A stretch of 64,000 nt of DNA from Streptobacillus moniliformis DSM 12112 (GCF_000024565.1 NC_013515.1:1098497-1162496), one strand, 5' to 3'. Shown: positions 45,715 through 56,119, counted from the first letter of the stretch. The notes: generated by a model not told the origin, from the sequence alone. Numbers and translations are program-made.

Positions 45715-46899
45715 TTATTCAGCAATATCAGCAACTACTCCTGATGCTACTGTTCTTCCACCTTCTCTTATTGAGAATCTTAATCCTGTTTCTATTGCTA
45801 TTGGGTGTATTAATTCTACTGATACTGATATATTATCTCCAGGCATTACCATCTCTACTCCCTCTGGTAAGTTTACTTCTCCTGTTATATCTGTAGTTCT
45901 AAAGTAGAATTGTGGCTTATATCCTGTGAAAAATGGTGTGTGTCTTCCTCCTTCTTCTTTAGTTAACACATATATCTCTCCTCTAAACTTAGTATGAGGT
46001 TTAATTGTACCAGGTTTTGATAATACTTGTCCTCTTTCTACTTCTTCTTTCTTTATTCCTCTTAATAATGCTCCTATATTATCTCCAGCTTCTCCTGAAT
46101 CTAATAATTTTCTAAACATTTCTATTCCTGTTACTGTAGATTTTGTTGTATCTTTTATTCCAACTATCTCTACTTCTTCTCCTACCTTAACTGTCCCTCT
46201 TTCTACTCTTCCTGTTACTACTGTTCCTCTTCCTGTTATTGTCATAACATCTTCTATCGGCATTAGGAATGGTTGATCTACTGGTCTTTCTGGTGTTGGT
46301 ACATATGTATCTACTTGGTTAATTAATTCTAGTATTTGTTCTTCCCATTTTGCTTCTCCATTTAATGCTCCTAATGATGATCCTCTTACTACTGGTATAT
46401 CATCTCCTGGGAATCCATATTCTGATAGTAATTCTCTTACTTCCATTTCTACTAATTCTAATAACTCTTCTTCTTCTACCATATCTACTTTATTTAAGTA
46501 TACTACTATGTATGGTACTCCTACTTGTCTTGCTAGTAATATATGTTCTCTTGTTTGTGGCATTGGTCCATCTGCTGCTGATACTACTAAGATTGCTCCA
46601 TCCATTTGTGCTGCCCCTGTTATCATGTTCTTTACATAGTCAGCATGCCCTGGACAGTCTACGTGTGCGTAGTGTCTTGCTTCTGATTCATATTCTATAT
46701 GAGCTGTGTTTATTGTGATTCCTCTTTCTCTTTCTTCTGGTGCTTGATCTATGTTCTCAAAGTCTACCTTTTGTGCTAATCCTTTTGATGCTAGTACTTT
46801 TGATATCGCTGCTGTCGTTGTTGTCTTACCGTGATCTACGTGTCCTATTGTCCCTACATTTACATGTGGTTTTAATCTCTCAAATTTTTGTTTTGCCAT
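45715..46899 (-). CDS. tuf: Elongation factor Tu
   Basis: 394 residues. It starts [20 protein letters not shown], with P-loop [16 protein letters not shown] (G3) and NKVDM (G4), and all three domains. It carries aminoacyl-tRNA to the ribosome. The coding strand is richer in strong codons than its neighbours, as expected for a very highly expressed gene. It has its own promoter and terminator and is not in a str operon with fusA/rpsG here. Confidence 0.98.
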   Translation of the reverse strand: MAKQKFERLKPHVNVGTIGHVDHGKTTTTAAISKVLASKGLAQKVDFENIDQAPEERERGITINTAHIEYESEARHYAHVDCPGHADYVKNMITGAAQMDGAILVVSAADGPMPQTREHILLARQVGVPYIVVYLNKVDMVEEEELLELVEMEVRELLSEYGFPGDDIPVVRGSSLGALNGEAKWEEQILELINQVDTYVPTPERPVDQPFLMPIEDVMTITGRGTVVTGRVERGTVKVGEEVEIVGIKDTTKSTVTGIEMFRKLLDSGEAGDNIGALLRGIKKEEVERGQVLSKPGTIKPHTKFRGEIYVLTKEEGGRHTPFFTGYKPQFYFRTTDITGEVNLPEGVEMVMPGDNISVSVELIHPIAIETGLRFSIREGGRTVASGVVADIAE

Positions 46900-46946
46900 T
46901 TTTCCTCCATTTTTTTATTATTTATTTTATATTATTTATCGCCATT

Positions 46947-46975
46947 ATTATATCACTTAAAAAGTATAAAGTCAA
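46947..46975 (-). promoter_or_regulatory. tuf promoter
   Basis: TTGACT (46970-46975) and TATAAT (46947-46952) are 17 bp apart on the minus strand. Confidence 0.8.
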
Positions 46976-47000
46976 ATATTTGCAAGGTTTTGTAAATTAA

Positions 47001-47038
47001 AAATGTACCAGCAAACTTTTCAGTTTGAAAGTACATTT
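47001..47038 (-). terminator. Terminator after the large outer-membrane-like gene
   Basis: AAATGTAC pairs with GTACATTT, and an inner AAACT/AGTTT pair extends the stem. Confidence 0.75.
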
Positions 47039-47075
47039 CTAATATTTATAATTATACAATCACAACAAAACTAAA

Positions 47076-49046
47076 TTACCAAATATATTCTATTTTTAAA
47101 GTACCTTTAGTATTGAATCTATTAAATTTAAAGCCTTGTAATCCAGCAGTAAATAAAAGTCTAGTTGAAACATTTGGTTTAACTGTCAATTTATTTTCTA
47201 AGAATTTCATTGTTACACCTAACTCAGGTTTTACTACTATATCGTAGTAATCATTACCATACGATTTTACTTCATCATTAATTCTATTTATCAACTTTTT
47301 GTCATCATACTTAACATCATCAGTATATTGCCCAAGTGTTTTAAATTTGTCTTCATGTAATCCTTGAGATTCAACATACATTTTTAAAGCTCTATTTTGT
47401 TCTTTTAAGTTACTTGCATTAAATTCTAAATTTAATCCTGAATTAATTTCAAGTATAGAATTAACTTTATATCCTAATTTAGTATCTGATTCTACCATGT
47501 AATAATGCCTATTATCATCAACATCTGCATCACCATACGCATATCTTGCACTTAACATTTGTGAGAAATCAACATTTTCCTGTTTATAACTAACTTTTCC
47601 ATTTAATTCTGTAAAGTTGTCTATAGCTATATTTTCTTCATCTCCTAATAAAAGATAGTTATATGAATTTAAATTTCCTTCTAATTTAATCTTTTCATTT
47701 ACATCAACTGTTAATTTATTAGTAGTCCATAAAAACAACTCATGATCATCAATATCTACATTTTTAAGGGATTTAACATCAAGATTTTCTAATTTATAAA
47801 CTACATCTGATTTATGTTCAAATTTAACCTTATCAGATTTAGGGTTTAGAGTTAGTCCTAACCCCCCCAAGAATGAATTTTTATGCTCAGCAGAATTTTT
47901 TAATTTTTCAGATTTTAAAATATCAAATACCTTAGCTCTTAAAGTAATTAATTCAGATGGTTTAATTTCTAATTTATTATCTGTTTTAAAGAAATTATTA
48001 AGCATATCATCTTTTAAAGCAAGACCTGCTTTAAGTTCATGTTTAACATCTACTCTATCTGTATTTTCTGTACTAAACATAACCTTTTTATTATCGTATT
48101 TAATACCAACAAAAGCTTCTGGGCTATGTTGCATATATCCTTTTTGTTCAGTACCATTATTATTTGCATATGTAGATACAATTTCTGCTCTATAGTTTAA
48201 TTTACCAGTTAATTCTAGGTTTTTTACGCCTTTATATACTGCTTTATTTTCTAATCCAGTTTTTATTACTTGTGATTCATCACTATTATGTTTATATGGT
48301 AACATAGTTCCTATATCAAAATAAGCTTTATGTTCTGTAACTAAATCTTTAACTAATCTATCATCAGTTTTAATGTTAACTTCACCTTTTAATGTTCCAC
48401 CATGTTCTACAAATGCTTTTCTTTCCTCTTTTATTGCATTTAATTCATATATATTTGTCTTAACATTTCCTAATCTATATGTTAATTCTCCTGAAACATC
48501 TGCCTTTTCTAACTTAGTTTCTGCTTTAACAAATGATTGTAATCTATGTGTTTTATCTTTAAAGTTATTACTGTTATATACTACTCCTAATCTATATTTA
48601 ATATCATCATATTTACCATATCCAATACCTGATAATAGAATAGTTTCATCTTTTATGAAATCAAATCCTGTTTCTCTATATGCTTTTTGTGCATGTTCTT
48701 TAACTATATCTTTAATATCTATATTATCAATTCTGTAAGCCCCTGTTAAGATTATATTTGAATCATCTGTTACTTTTGATTCAAATCTTGCTCCTAAGTA
48801 CCCTGGCGTTTTAAGAGAACCTGCTTTTCCTTCTCCTTTTAAATTTCCCCCTGCAAATATAAATGTTTCTTTTTTAGAATCTAAATATAATCCTAAATCT
48901 AGTTTAGTTGATAAGTCATATTCAATTTTTGTTCCACCATTATCTGACTTAATTGTCGCTTCTGAATTTGATTTAAAATATCCCGTAACATCAGAAAACG
49001 ATATTACCGAAATTAAAGCACAAACTCCTAAAAATGCTTTCTTCAT
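47076..49046 (-). CDS. Large outer-membrane beta-barrel-like protein
   Basis: 656 residues from the ATG at 49044-49046 (AGGAGG upstream). Signal peptide MKKAFLGVCALISVISFSDV. The mature part consists of alternating amphipathic strands with many Lys/Asn/Glu turns (LGLYLDSKKETFIFAGGNL, YRLGVVYNSNNF, VMFSTENTDRVDVKHELKA) and ends LKIEYIW with an aromatic terminus. This is the look of a large outer-membrane barrel. No TonB plug or autotransporter domain is seen and no family was recognised. A run of seven G in the coding strand (47862-47868) encodes Leu-Gly-Gly in SFLGGLGL and could slip. Confidence 0.7.
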   Translation of the reverse strand: MKKAFLGVCALISVISFSDVTGYFKSNSEATIKSDNGGTKIEYDLSTKLDLGLYLDSKKETFIFAGGNLKGEGKAGSLKTPGYLGARFESKVTDDSNIILTGAYRIDNIDIKDIVKEHAQKAYRETGFDFIKDETILLSGIGYGKYDDIKYRLGVVYNSNNFKDKTHRLQSFVKAETKLEKADVSGELTYRLGNVKTNIYELNAIKEERKAFVEHGGTLKGEVNIKTDDRLVKDLVTEHKAYFDIGTMLPYKHNSDESQVIKTGLENKAVYKGVKNLELTGKLNYRAEIVSTYANNNGTEQKGYMQHSPEAFVGIKYDNKKVMFSTENTDRVDVKHELKAGLALKDDMLNNFFKTDNKLEIKPSELITLRAKVFDILKSEKLKNSAEHKNSFLGGLGLTLNPKSDKVKFEHKSDVVYKLENLDVKSLKNVDIDDHELFLWTTNKLTVDVNEKIKLEGNLNSYNYLLLGDEENIAIDNFTELNGKVSYKQENVDFSQMLSARYAYGDADVDDNRHYYMVESDTKLGYKVNSILEINSGLNLEFNASNLKEQNRALKMYVESQGLHEDKFKTLGQYTDDVKYDDKKLINRINDEVKSYGNDYYDIVVKPELGVTMKFLENKLTVKPNVSTRLLFTAGLQGFKFNRFNTKGTLKIEYIW

Positions 49047-49088
49047 TTTGTTCCTCCTAAACATTCTTGTTATTTTTATACCTAACTA

Positions 49089-49117
49089 ATTTTATCTTTA
49101 AAACATAATTTTGTCAA
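49089..49117 (-). promoter_or_regulatory. Promoter of the large outer-membrane-like gene
   Basis: Perfect TTGACA (49112-49117) and TAAAAT (49089-49094) 17 bp apart on the minus strand. The remaining gap to 49351 is AT-rich with one imperfect direct repeat and a palindrome (49288-49312), and no gene. Confidence 0.75.
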
Positions 49118-49173
49118 GTTTAATCTTAATTTCAAGAATATTTTTTTATAATTTCCATTATTTTTACTTAGAA

Positions 49174-49213
49174 TTTACTTATAGTGTTGTAATGCTGGTA
49201 TTTACTAGTGTTG
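49174..49213. repeat. Imperfect direct repeat in intergenic region
   Basis: TTTACT-TAT-AGTGTTG is repeated as TTTACTAGTGTTG 27 nt on. No role is evident. Confidence 0.4.
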
Positions 49214-49351
49214 CAGCTATTTTTATTAATTAAAATCAAAAATTTTATCATATCAGAGTTAAAGTAAAACATTGATTTTTAGTATATTTTTGTAAAATTA
49301 ATTACAAAAATTTCCATAAAAGTATCTCTTTTTATTTTTATATCTCAAAAA

Positions 49352-50533
49352 TTATTTCTTATTTAAATAATTTCTATTACTTGTCTTGTAATTATATTGC
49401 TCAAATTCTATAAGTCTATCTATATTAATATCTATTTTTTTGAAAAATTCTTTTATTTCTTCTTCCCTATATTTATCTGTTTTAACTTCGAATTTTATCT
49501 TTTCTATGATTTTCTTATCAATCTTTATATGTTTTTTATCTCTTGTTATTTCATTTAAAAATTTTGTTGCCTTATCTATAGAATCCTCTGCTTCCCTTAT
49601 ATCCAACATTTGAAAAACATGTAATTGCCCTGGATATTCAACTAAAGTTGCATCAACTCCACTCTTTTTTAAATTATTATAGAAAACTACTGAATCATCT
49701 TGTAAAATTTCATAGTCAGATACATGTATTAATGTTTTAGGAAATCCTTTTAGATTCTTTGCATATACTGGTGATATATATCTATTTGTTTTATCCTTTT
49801 CTGCAATAAAATATGGAATGTTTTCAAGCATTTTAAGTCTATTTTTAAAGTTATATGGATTACCAAATAATACATCTTTTTTCCTATTTCTTTCTCTACT
49901 TTCAACCATGTTTGTTGCATCTAAAAATGGCGACATTAAAAATATTCCAGCAGGTAAAGGAAGATTATTATCTCTTAGATATATAGTTGAAGTCGTAACT
50001 ATATTCCCACCTGAACTATCTCCAATAAATGTTATCTTATTATGAGAATATCCTAATTTAAGTGCTAATCTATAGGCATTTAAAAAGTCTTTATTCTGTA
50101 TAGGAAATCTATGTTGAAATCCCATATGAAGATCTACTATCATAACATCAAAACCTTGAAGTTTTTTAGAAAAATTTAAATAAAAATCTCTTCTAGCTAT
50201 TTTATATGGATTTAAAAAAGAACCACCATTACCAATTATTATTAATTTTTTTTCTAAATTATTTTTAGTATAATACTGTTCAATTCTTGTATTATCTTCA
50301 TCATATACTCTAAGATCAAATTCTTCTGGAACTACATAATCTTCTATTTCAAGTCCTACAGATGTAAGTAAGGCATACATAGAATCTCTATTTATTTTCG
50401 GAGATAAATTATACGATAACATAGAATATATTTTAGATCTACCTGAAACATTTTCAGGTAATTCAATATTAGAGCATGAAATTAAAAATAGGGTAGATAT
50501 AGTTATAATACCTTTAAACATCTTATTTAGCAT
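49352..50533 (-). CDS. Alpha/beta hydrolase (HSL-like esterase), lipoprotein
   Basis: 393 residues. A lipoprotein signal peptide ends FLISCSNIE, predicting membrane anchoring by Cys. The oxyanion loop reads GNGGSF in place of the usual HGGG, the nucleophile Ser is in TFIGDSSGGNIVTT, and the His is in YPGQLHVFQML, so the triad is complete. The HSL family cleaves short acyl esters. It overlaps the end of pepT by 11 nt, so the two are translated together. The last ~60 residues are a charged helical tail. Confidence 0.83.
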   Translation of the reverse strand: MLNKMFKGIITISTLFLISCSNIELPENVSGRSKIYSMLSYNLSPKINRDSMYALLTSVGLEIEDYVVPEEFDLRVYDEDNTRIEQYYTKNNLEKKLIIIGNGGSFLNPYKIARRDFYLNFSKKLQGFDVMIVDLHMGFQHRFPIQNKDFLNAYRLALKLGYSHNKITFIGDSSGGNIVTTSTIYLRDNNLPLPAGIFLMSPFLDATNMVESRERNRKKDVLFGNPYNFKNRLKMLENIPYFIAEKDKTNRYISPVYAKNLKGFPKTLIHVSDYEILQDDSVVFYNNLKKSGVDATLVEYPGQLHVFQMLDIREAEDSIDKATKFLNEITRDKKHIKIDKKIIEKIKFEVKTDKYREEEIKEFFKKIDINIDRLIEFEQYNYKTSNRNYLNKK

Positions 50534-51731
50534 TTAATCTCACTATCTCTATTATGACATCTCTTGCTTTCATCATATCTTCTAAACAAGCAAACTCAAA
50601 TTCACCATGGAAATTTTCTCCACCAACAAATATATTAGGTGTAGGAAGTCCCATGTATGATATTTTAGACCCATCAGTTCCTCCACGAATAGGTATTATT
50701 TTAGGTTTAATATCTAAATTTTTCATAGCTTGTTCTGCAAGATGTACACATTCCATATTATCTTTAATAATATCTCCCATGTTATAGTATTGGTCAAACA
50801 TATTATATGTTAAAATTTCTCCATATTTTTCATTAATTTTTCTTGCTACTTCTTCACAGAAAAGTTTTCTTTCAATAAATTTTTGTTTATCAAAATCTCT
50901 AATAATATATGTTAAAGTTGCCATTTCAATTCTTGATTCAACATTATGTAAAAGATAGAATCCCTCATATCCAGAAGTATGTTCAGGTACTTCTTTTCTA
51001 GGAAACATCATAGCAAGTTCTGCTGCTATTATGTTAGCATTAATCATTTTATCTTTAGCCGTACCTGGATGAACACTAACCCCTTTTATAGTATATGTAA
51101 TTTGAGCTGCATTAAAACTTTCATATTGAAGTTCACCAATTTCTCCACCATCTACTGTATATGCAAAGTCAGCTCCAAATTCATCTACATTAAAATTATC
51201 TGCACCCTTTCCTATTTCTTCATCTGGTCCAAATGCAATTTTAACTGTTCCATGTTTTATTTCAGGATGTTCCTTTAAATACTTAACTGCCTCAATAATT
51301 TCTACTATACCCGCTTTATCATCAGCTCCAAGTAATGTTGTTCCATCTGTTGTAATTAATGTTTTCCCTATATAGTTTTTTAAATTAGGAAAATCTTTAG
51401 GTGATAAAATTTTTCCTAATTTTTCATTTAAGACTATATCATTACCATCATAGTTTTTTACTACATTTGGTCTAATATTTTTAGCTTCAAAATCAGCAGT
51501 GTCTATATGAGATATAAAGCCGATAGTTGGTACTTCTTTTTCTATATTTGACTTTAATGTAGCATTAACAAAACAATAATCATTAATATATATATCTTCT
51601 AAACCTATCTTTTTTAAATCCTCAACCAACATTTTTGCAAACTCATATTGAGTTGGTGTAGAAGGTATAGTTGTTGATTTTTCATCAGATCTAGTTTCAA
51701 ATTTAACATATTTTTTAAATCTTTCTAACAT
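50523..51731 (-). CDS. pepT: Peptidase T (aminotripeptidase)
   Basis: 402 residues of the M20B family. It starts MLERFKKYVKFETRSDE, and the zinc ligands lie in GFISHIDTADF (His, Asp), LLGADDKAGI, GPDEEIGKGAD (catalytic Glu), DGGEIGELQYE and the C-terminal FHGEFEF. It removes the N-terminal residue from tripeptides in the cytosol. GGGAG precedes the ATG. Confidence 0.95.
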   Translation of the reverse strand: MLERFKKYVKFETRSDEKSTTIPSTPTQYEFAKMLVEDLKKIGLEDIYINDYCFVNATLKSNIEKEVPTIGFISHIDTADFEAKNIRPNVVKNYDGNDIVLNEKLGKILSPKDFPNLKNYIGKTLITTDGTTLLGADDKAGIVEIIEAVKYLKEHPEIKHGTVKIAFGPDEEIGKGADNFNVDEFGADFAYTVDGGEIGELQYESFNAAQITYTIKGVSVHPGTAKDKMINANIIAAELAMMFPRKEVPEHTSGYEGFYLLHNVESRIEMATLTYIIRDFDKQKFIERKLFCEEVARKINEKYGEILTYNMFDQYYNMGDIIKDNMECVHLAEQAMKNLDIKPKIIPIRGGTDGSKISYMGLPTPNIFVGGENFHGEFEFACLEDMMKARDVIIEIVRLNAK

Positions 51732-51792
51732 ACCGTATCTCCCTTCTTTTATTGACTAATTTTAACATAAATTATATATTTAAACAAGAAAA

Positions 51793-51813
51793 AAAGAGCC
51801 GTAGCTCTTTTTT
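51793..51813 (-). terminator. pflB terminator
   Basis: AAAGAGC pairs with GCTCTTT across CGTA, with T- and A-runs on both sides. Confidence 0.85.
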
Positions 51814-51815
51814 AA

Positions 51816-54053
51816 TTATATCTTAGTAGATATTGTTCTGTTTATAACATCTAATTGTTGTTCTTTAGTTAATTTAACAAAGTTAACTGCATATCCTGAT
51901 ACTCTTATTGTTAATTGAGGATATTTTTCTGGATGTTCCATAGCATCTTCTAATAAATCTCTTCCAAATACATTAACATTTAAATGTTGCCCTGTTTGTG
52001 CAAAATATCCATCTAATAATCCAACTAAGTTAGTTCTCTTTTCATCATCTTCTTTACCTAAAGTTTCAGGTGTTATAGCGAATGTATAAGAAATTCCATC
52101 ATTTGCATGTTCAAATGGTATTTTAGCAACTGATGCAAGTGAAGCTACTGCTCCATTAACATCTCTTCCGTGCATAGGGTTTGCTCCTGGACCAAATGGT
52201 GCTCCTGATCTTCTTCCATCAGGTGTATTTCCTGTTTTCTTACCGTATACAACATTTGATGTAATTGTTAATACTGATTGTGTAGGTATGGCATCTCTAT
52301 ACATTTTGTGTTTTCTAATTTTGTTCATGAAGATCTTAGTTATATTTACAGCGAAATCATCTGTTGAATCATCATTGTTACCAAATGGAACATAGTCTGC
52401 TCCTTCGTTAACATAATCAACTGCATCTCCTTCTTCATCTCTTATTATTCTTACTTTACCATTTTTAATAGCTGCTAATGAATCTGCTACTATAGATAAT
52501 CCAGCTATACCAAATGCTTGAGTTCTTTTAATATTTTTATCATGTAATGCCATTTCAAATGATTCATAAGAATATTTATCATGCATATAGTGAATAATAT
52601 TTAATGCTTGTACATAAGTTTGAGCTAACCAATCTAATACTTTATCATATTTTTCCCAAACTTCATCAAATACTAAATAATCACCTTTAATTGGTTCAAA
52701 CATTCCTTCAGGAGTTACTTGTAATTTTTGTTTTTCATCTTTACCACCATTAATTGCATAAAGTAATGCTTTAGGTAAGTTTACTCTAGCTCCGAAAAAT
52801 TGCATTTGTCTTCCTATAGTCATAGGAGAAACACAACATGCTATACCATAGTCATCTCCAAATGTTGGTTTCATTAAATCATCATTTTCATATTGCAGAG
52901 AAGATGTATCTATAGATACTCTAGCACAGAATTTCTTCCAGTTTAATGGTAAATCTTGAGCCCATAATACTGTTAAGTTTGGTTCTGGTGCTGGTCCTAA
53001 GTTATATAATGTGTTTAAAATTCTAAATGAGTTTTTAGTTACAAATGATCTTGAACCATCAATTGTCATACCACCTATTGATTCAGTTACCCATACTGGA
53101 TCTCCAGAAAATAGTGCATCGTATTCAGGTGTTCTTAAGAATCTAATTATTCTTAATTTCATAACAAAATGATCTATCATTTCTTGTGCTTCTTTTTCAG
53201 TAATTCTTCCTTCTCTTAAATCTCTTTCAATAAAGATATCTAAGAAAGTAGAAGTTCTTCCTATACTCATAGCAGCTCCATTTTGATCTTTAGTTGCTGC
53301 AAGGTAAGCAAAATATGTCCATTGAATAGCTTCTTGTGCTGTTGATGCTGGTTTAGAAATATCATAACCATAGCTTTCAGCCATTCTCTTTAATGCTTTA
53401 AGTGATTTTACTTGTTCAAAAATCTCTTCTCTAAGTCTTATAACATCTTCTGTCATTTCAGCAGGTGTTAGATTGTTCCAATCTTTAGTTCTTTCCTCAA
53501 TTAAGAAGTCTACTCCATATAAAGCTACTCTTCTATAATCTCCTATTATACGTCCTCTTCCATAAGCATCAGGTAATCCTGTAACTACTCCTGTTTTTCT
53601 TGCTTTTCTTATTTCATCTGTATATGCAGAGAAAACTCCATCATTATGAGTTTTTCTATATTTAGAATAAATATCTTTAGTCGCAGGATCCAATTTATAT
53701 CCAAAAGCTTCTAATGAATTTTCAACCATTCTTAATCCTCCATTAGGGAAGATAGCTCTCTTTAATGGTTCATCTGTTTGAACTCCAACAATTTTTTCTA
53801 AATCTTTGTCAATATATCCAGGACCATAAGCATCTATTTGAGATGGTATTTTAGTTTCTGCATTGTAAATACCTTTTTCTCTTTCAATTGCTAATTTTGG
53901 CTTTAATTTGTTCCATAATTCTGTTGTTGCCTCAGTTGGTCCTTCTAAGAAACTGTCATCTCCAGTATACTCAGTGTAATTTAATTGGATGAACTCACTG
54001 ATGTTGATTTCTTTCATCCAGTTACCTTCTTTAAATCCTCTCCAAGCTTCCAT
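51816..54053 (-). CDS. pflB: Formate C-acetyltransferase (pyruvate formate-lyase)
   Basis: 745 residues. It starts [12 protein letters not shown] as PFL does, has the active-site Cys pair in [15 protein letters not shown], and the glycyl radical site in [13 protein letters not shown] near the C terminus. It splits pyruvate with CoA into acetyl-CoA and formate. A dedicated activating enzyme (pflA) is not adjacent. AdhE upstream in the window uses the acetyl-CoA. Confidence 0.97.
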   Translation of the reverse strand: MEAWRGFKEGNWMKEINISEFIQLNYTEYTGDDSFLEGPTEATTELWNKLKPKLAIEREKGIYNAETKIPSQIDAYGPGYIDKDLEKIVGVQTDEPLKRAIFPNGGLRMVENSLEAFGYKLDPATKDIYSKYRKTHNDGVFSAYTDEIRKARKTGVVTGLPDAYGRGRIIGDYRRVALYGVDFLIEERTKDWNNLTPAEMTEDVIRLREEIFEQVKSLKALKRMAESYGYDISKPASTAQEAIQWTYFAYLAATKDQNGAAMSIGRTSTFLDIFIERDLREGRITEKEAQEMIDHFVMKLRIIRFLRTPEYDALFSGDPVWVTESIGGMTIDGSRSFVTKNSFRILNTLYNLGPAPEPNLTVLWAQDLPLNWKKFCARVSIDTSSLQYENDDLMKPTFGDDYGIACCVSPMTIGRQMQFFGARVNLPKALLYAINGGKDEKQKLQVTPEGMFEPIKGDYLVFDEVWEKYDKVLDWLAQTYVQALNIIHYMHDKYSYESFEMALHDKNIKRTQAFGIAGLSIVADSLAAIKNGKVRIIRDEEGDAVDYVNEGADYVPFGNNDDSTDDFAVNITKIFMNKIRKHKMYRDAIPTQSVLTITSNVVYGKKTGNTPDGRRSGAPFGPGANPMHGRDVNGAVASLASVAKIPFEHANDGISYTFAITPETLGKEDDEKRTNLVGLLDGYFAQTGQHLNVNVFGRDLLEDAMEHPEKYPQLTIRVSGYAVNFVKLTKEQQLDVINRTISTKI

Positions 54054-54240
54054 AATCTCATTCCTTTCAAATAGTTTTATCTATATTCCACATTTTAATT
54101 GTAATACTAAAATTGATTTATTTCAATATATAAAGTGTTTTTTTTATCATACTTTTATATTTAGACTATATGCAAATATTGTAAAATTGTTATTTTTATC
54201 ACAATCTCATAATAATAGCCTCAATTTATTATTTCAACGA

Positions 54241-54257
54241 GTTTCATAATATGAAAC
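54241..54257. promoter_or_regulatory. Palindrome between pflB and gpmA, candidate operator
   Basis: GTTTCATAATATGAAAC is a perfect 8-bp inverted repeat around one base. It lies 14 bp before the gpmA -35 box and 188 bp upstream of pflB. It could bind a regulator of the divergent genes; no known site type was recognised. Confidence 0.4.
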
Positions 54258-54271
54258 AAAAATAATAAAAA

Positions 54272-54300
54272 TTGATTTTTTTTTTGCAATATTGTATAAT
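54272..54300 (+). promoter_or_regulatory. gpmA promoter
   Basis: TTGATT (54272-54277) and TATAAT (54295-54300) are 17 bp apart. Confidence 0.75.
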
Positions 54301-54330
54301 TATCATATATTTAATTTAGGAGGAAATTTA

Positions 54331-55020
54331 ATGAAATTAGTATTAGTACGTCATGGAGAAAGTGAATGGAATTTACAAAATAGATTTACAGGTTGGATAG
54401 ATGTAGATTTAACTGAAAAAGGGGTTCAAGAAGCTAAAAACGGAGGACAAGCTTTAAAAGAATTAGGATATACTTTTGATGTTGCTTTCACTTCTTTTCA
54501 AAAAAGAGCTAACAAAACTCTTAACTATATTTTAGAAGAAATAGATCAACTATATTTACCAGTATATAAATCTTGGAGATTAAATGAAAGACATTATGGT
54601 GCTTTACAAGGTTTAAATAAAGCAGAAACTGCTAAACAATACGGTGAAGAACAAGTACATATATGGAGAAGAAGTTTTGATGTAGCACCTCCTCATGTTG
54701 AATTAACAGATGAAGTAAACTACCCAAGATTCCAAGAAAGATATAAGGATATACCTGAAAGTGAATGCCCAAGAGGGGAAAGCTTAAAAGATACTATAGC
54801 AAGAGTTTTACCATATTGGGAAACAAACATTTCAAAAGAAATTAAAGCAGGTAAAGATGTAATAGTTGTTGCACACGGAAACAGCTTAAGATCATTAATC
54901 AAATATTTATTAAACATAGACGATGTTAAAATACTTGATTTAAACCTACCTACTGGAAAACCATTAGTATTTGAAATAAACGAGAATTTAGAAATAGTTT
55001 CAGCACCTGAATTATTCTAA
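54331..55020 (+). CDS. gpmA: 2,3-bisphosphoglycerate-dependent phosphoglycerate mutase
   Basis: 229 residues from the ATG at 54331 (AGGAGG upstream; a longer frame would start inside the promoter). The phosphohistidine motif [10 protein letters not shown] opens the protein. [16 protein letters not shown] and the second catalytic His in [15 protein letters not shown] follow. It interconverts 3- and 2-phosphoglycerate in glycolysis. Confidence 0.96.
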   Translation: MKLVLVRHGESEWNLQNRFTGWIDVDLTEKGVQEAKNGGQALKELGYTFDVAFTSFQKRANKTLNYILEEIDQLYLPVYKSWRLNERHYGALQGLNKAETAKQYGEEQVHIWRRSFDVAPPHVELTDEVNYPRFQERYKDIPESECPRGESLKDTIARVLPYWETNISKEIKAGKDVIVVAHGNSLRSLIKYLLNIDDVKILDLNLPTGKPLVFEINENLEIVSAPELF

Positions 55021-55031
55021 TATGCATACAT

Positions 55032-55072
55032 AAAAGGATTAGCTTCTTTAACAATTGAGGTTAATCCTTTAT
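55032..55072 (+). terminator. gpmA terminator
   Basis: AAAGGATTA pairs with TAATCCTTT across a 20-nt loop that holds a further weak stem, followed by a T/A run. Confidence 0.7.
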
Positions 55073-55113
55073 AATTTAAAAAGCATTTTATACTAATATT
55101 ATGGGAGTTATTT

Positions 55114-55962
55114 ATGAATATTTTGATGTACTTTAGGGATGATTACTCTAATTTTTCTTTTGATAATCATGTATTTATAGCTGGTGGTAATGGTACTGGT
55201 AAAACCATGATGTATAATCATATGTTATCTGGTTTTGATGGTAAGGAAAAAGATATGTTTTTAGTTGATGGTTTAAAGATTAAAAAAAGTCAGTTTGTTG
55301 CACTAGGTATATCAAGAGATAATACACTAGATGAAGAAATAAAATTAAGTTCTAAAACATATATCCTTTCAAGACTTGAAGCTTTTAGAGAATATGTTAG
55401 TGAAGAAAAAATTAGAAGTTCTATGTTTGAATATTTTGATTCAATAAAGGAGTTAATTGAAAAAGAAATTTTCTCTATACCTAATTTTAATATTGAATTT
55501 GATTTTGATAAAATTAGTTCAAATATTTTTAAGGCTATTGAGTATAAAATAGATGATATTAATTTTTCTGAATTATCAACTAGTGAAAAAGTAAATATAC
55601 AACTTGAAATATATTTAAATAGATTAATTGGTGTAAATGATAACACTGTATTATTGATTGATGATTTTGATAGTATTTATACTAAGAATAAATTTTTTGA
55701 AAAAGTATCATATATATTATCTAAAATAAAGGATTTCAATACAAAATGTATATTTTTTGTGAAAAATGAAGATATAGTATATGAATTAGTTTCTAGTGGA
55801 CACAAAGTATTATTTATTGATAATAACAAACTAGTTGAGTTACCTAGATATATTAATTTTATTGATGAAGTATACCTTTATTCAGAAAAAGAAATAGAAA
55901 ATAAAATAGAGAAAATCCGAAAAGAAAAAGAATTTGACATAATTAAGAATTATTTAAAATAA
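55114..55962 (+). CDS. P-loop ATPase of unknown function next to the CRISPR locus
   Basis: 282 residues with Walker A GGNGTGKTMMYNH (residues 24-36) and a Walker B VLLIDDFDSIY near residue 185, followed by KCIFFVKNED, which could be a sensor strand. A middle helical part is rich in Glu/Lys/Ser. There is no signal peptide and no membrane helix. I cannot place it in a named family; it resembles short AAA or SMC-type ATPases that use ATP for signalling. GGGAG lies 6 nt before the ATG. It points toward tracrRNA, and its stop codon overlaps the shared terminator. It is not a known II-C component. Confidence 0.65.
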   Translation: MNILMYFRDDYSNFSFDNHVFIAGGNGTGKTMMYNHMLSGFDGKEKDMFLVDGLKIKKSQFVALGISRDNTLDEEIKLSSKTYILSRLEAFREYVSEEKIRSSMFEYFDSIKELIEKEIFSIPNFNIEFDFDKISSNIFKAIEYKIDDINFSELSTSEKVNIQLEIYLNRLIGVNDNTVLLIDDFDSIYTKNKFFEKVSYILSKIKDFNTKCIFFVKNEDIVYELVSSGHKVLFIDNNKLVELPRYINFIDEVYLYSEKEIENKIEKIRKEKEFDIIKNYLK

Positions 55963-56049
55963 AAAAAGCTGCTTAAGGCAGCCAGTCTTACGATTTTGTA
56001 TCTTAATACAGAATCTGTAGTAAACTTGAATAATGTGAATCTTATCTAC
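55961..56049 (-). ncRNA. tracrRNA
   Basis: The minus strand reads an anti-repeat (56041 down to 56005) that matches the complement of the crRNA repeat over ATTCACATTATTCAA, then TTTAC, then, after a bulge, TTCTGTAT. A small stem (GTATTAAGATAC) and the terminator GCTGC-TTAAG-GCAGC plus seven T follow. Length (~90 nt) and layout are those of type II tracrRNA. The direction tells that the crRNA repeat runs GATACAGATT... on the minus strand, so crRNA and tracrRNA are made from the same strand. Confidence 0.85.
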
Positions 56050-56055
56050 ACAATT

Positions 56056-56083
56056 ATTATAGCATAATATTTAAAAAAGTCAA
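56056..56083 (-). promoter_or_regulatory. tracrRNA promoter
   Basis: TTGACT (56078-56083) and TATAAT (56056-56061) are 16 bp apart on the minus strand. The -35 box abuts the degenerate repeat at 56084. Confidence 0.75.
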
Positions 56084-56119
56084 CACAAAAATCATTTAAA
56101 TTTAGTAAGAATCTGTATC
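56084..56119 (-). repeat. Degenerate terminal CRISPR repeat
   Basis: The stretch ends GTAAGAATCTGTATC, close to the repeat end CCAAGAATCTGTATC, but its other half has drifted. A 28-nt pseudo-spacer separates it from the first good repeat. Decayed repeats are usually at the leader-distal end, which places the leader at the cas2 side. Confidence 0.7.

Noticed and set aside
46350-47000. Leucine-rich frames opposite tuf
   Set aside because: They are antisense shadows of strongly biased tuf codons, with no start signals.
49288-49312. TTTTTGTAA / TTACAAAAA inverted repeat treated as an operator or terminator
   Set aside because: It is low-complexity and has no T run in the right place for either neighbour, so it is not called as a separate feature.
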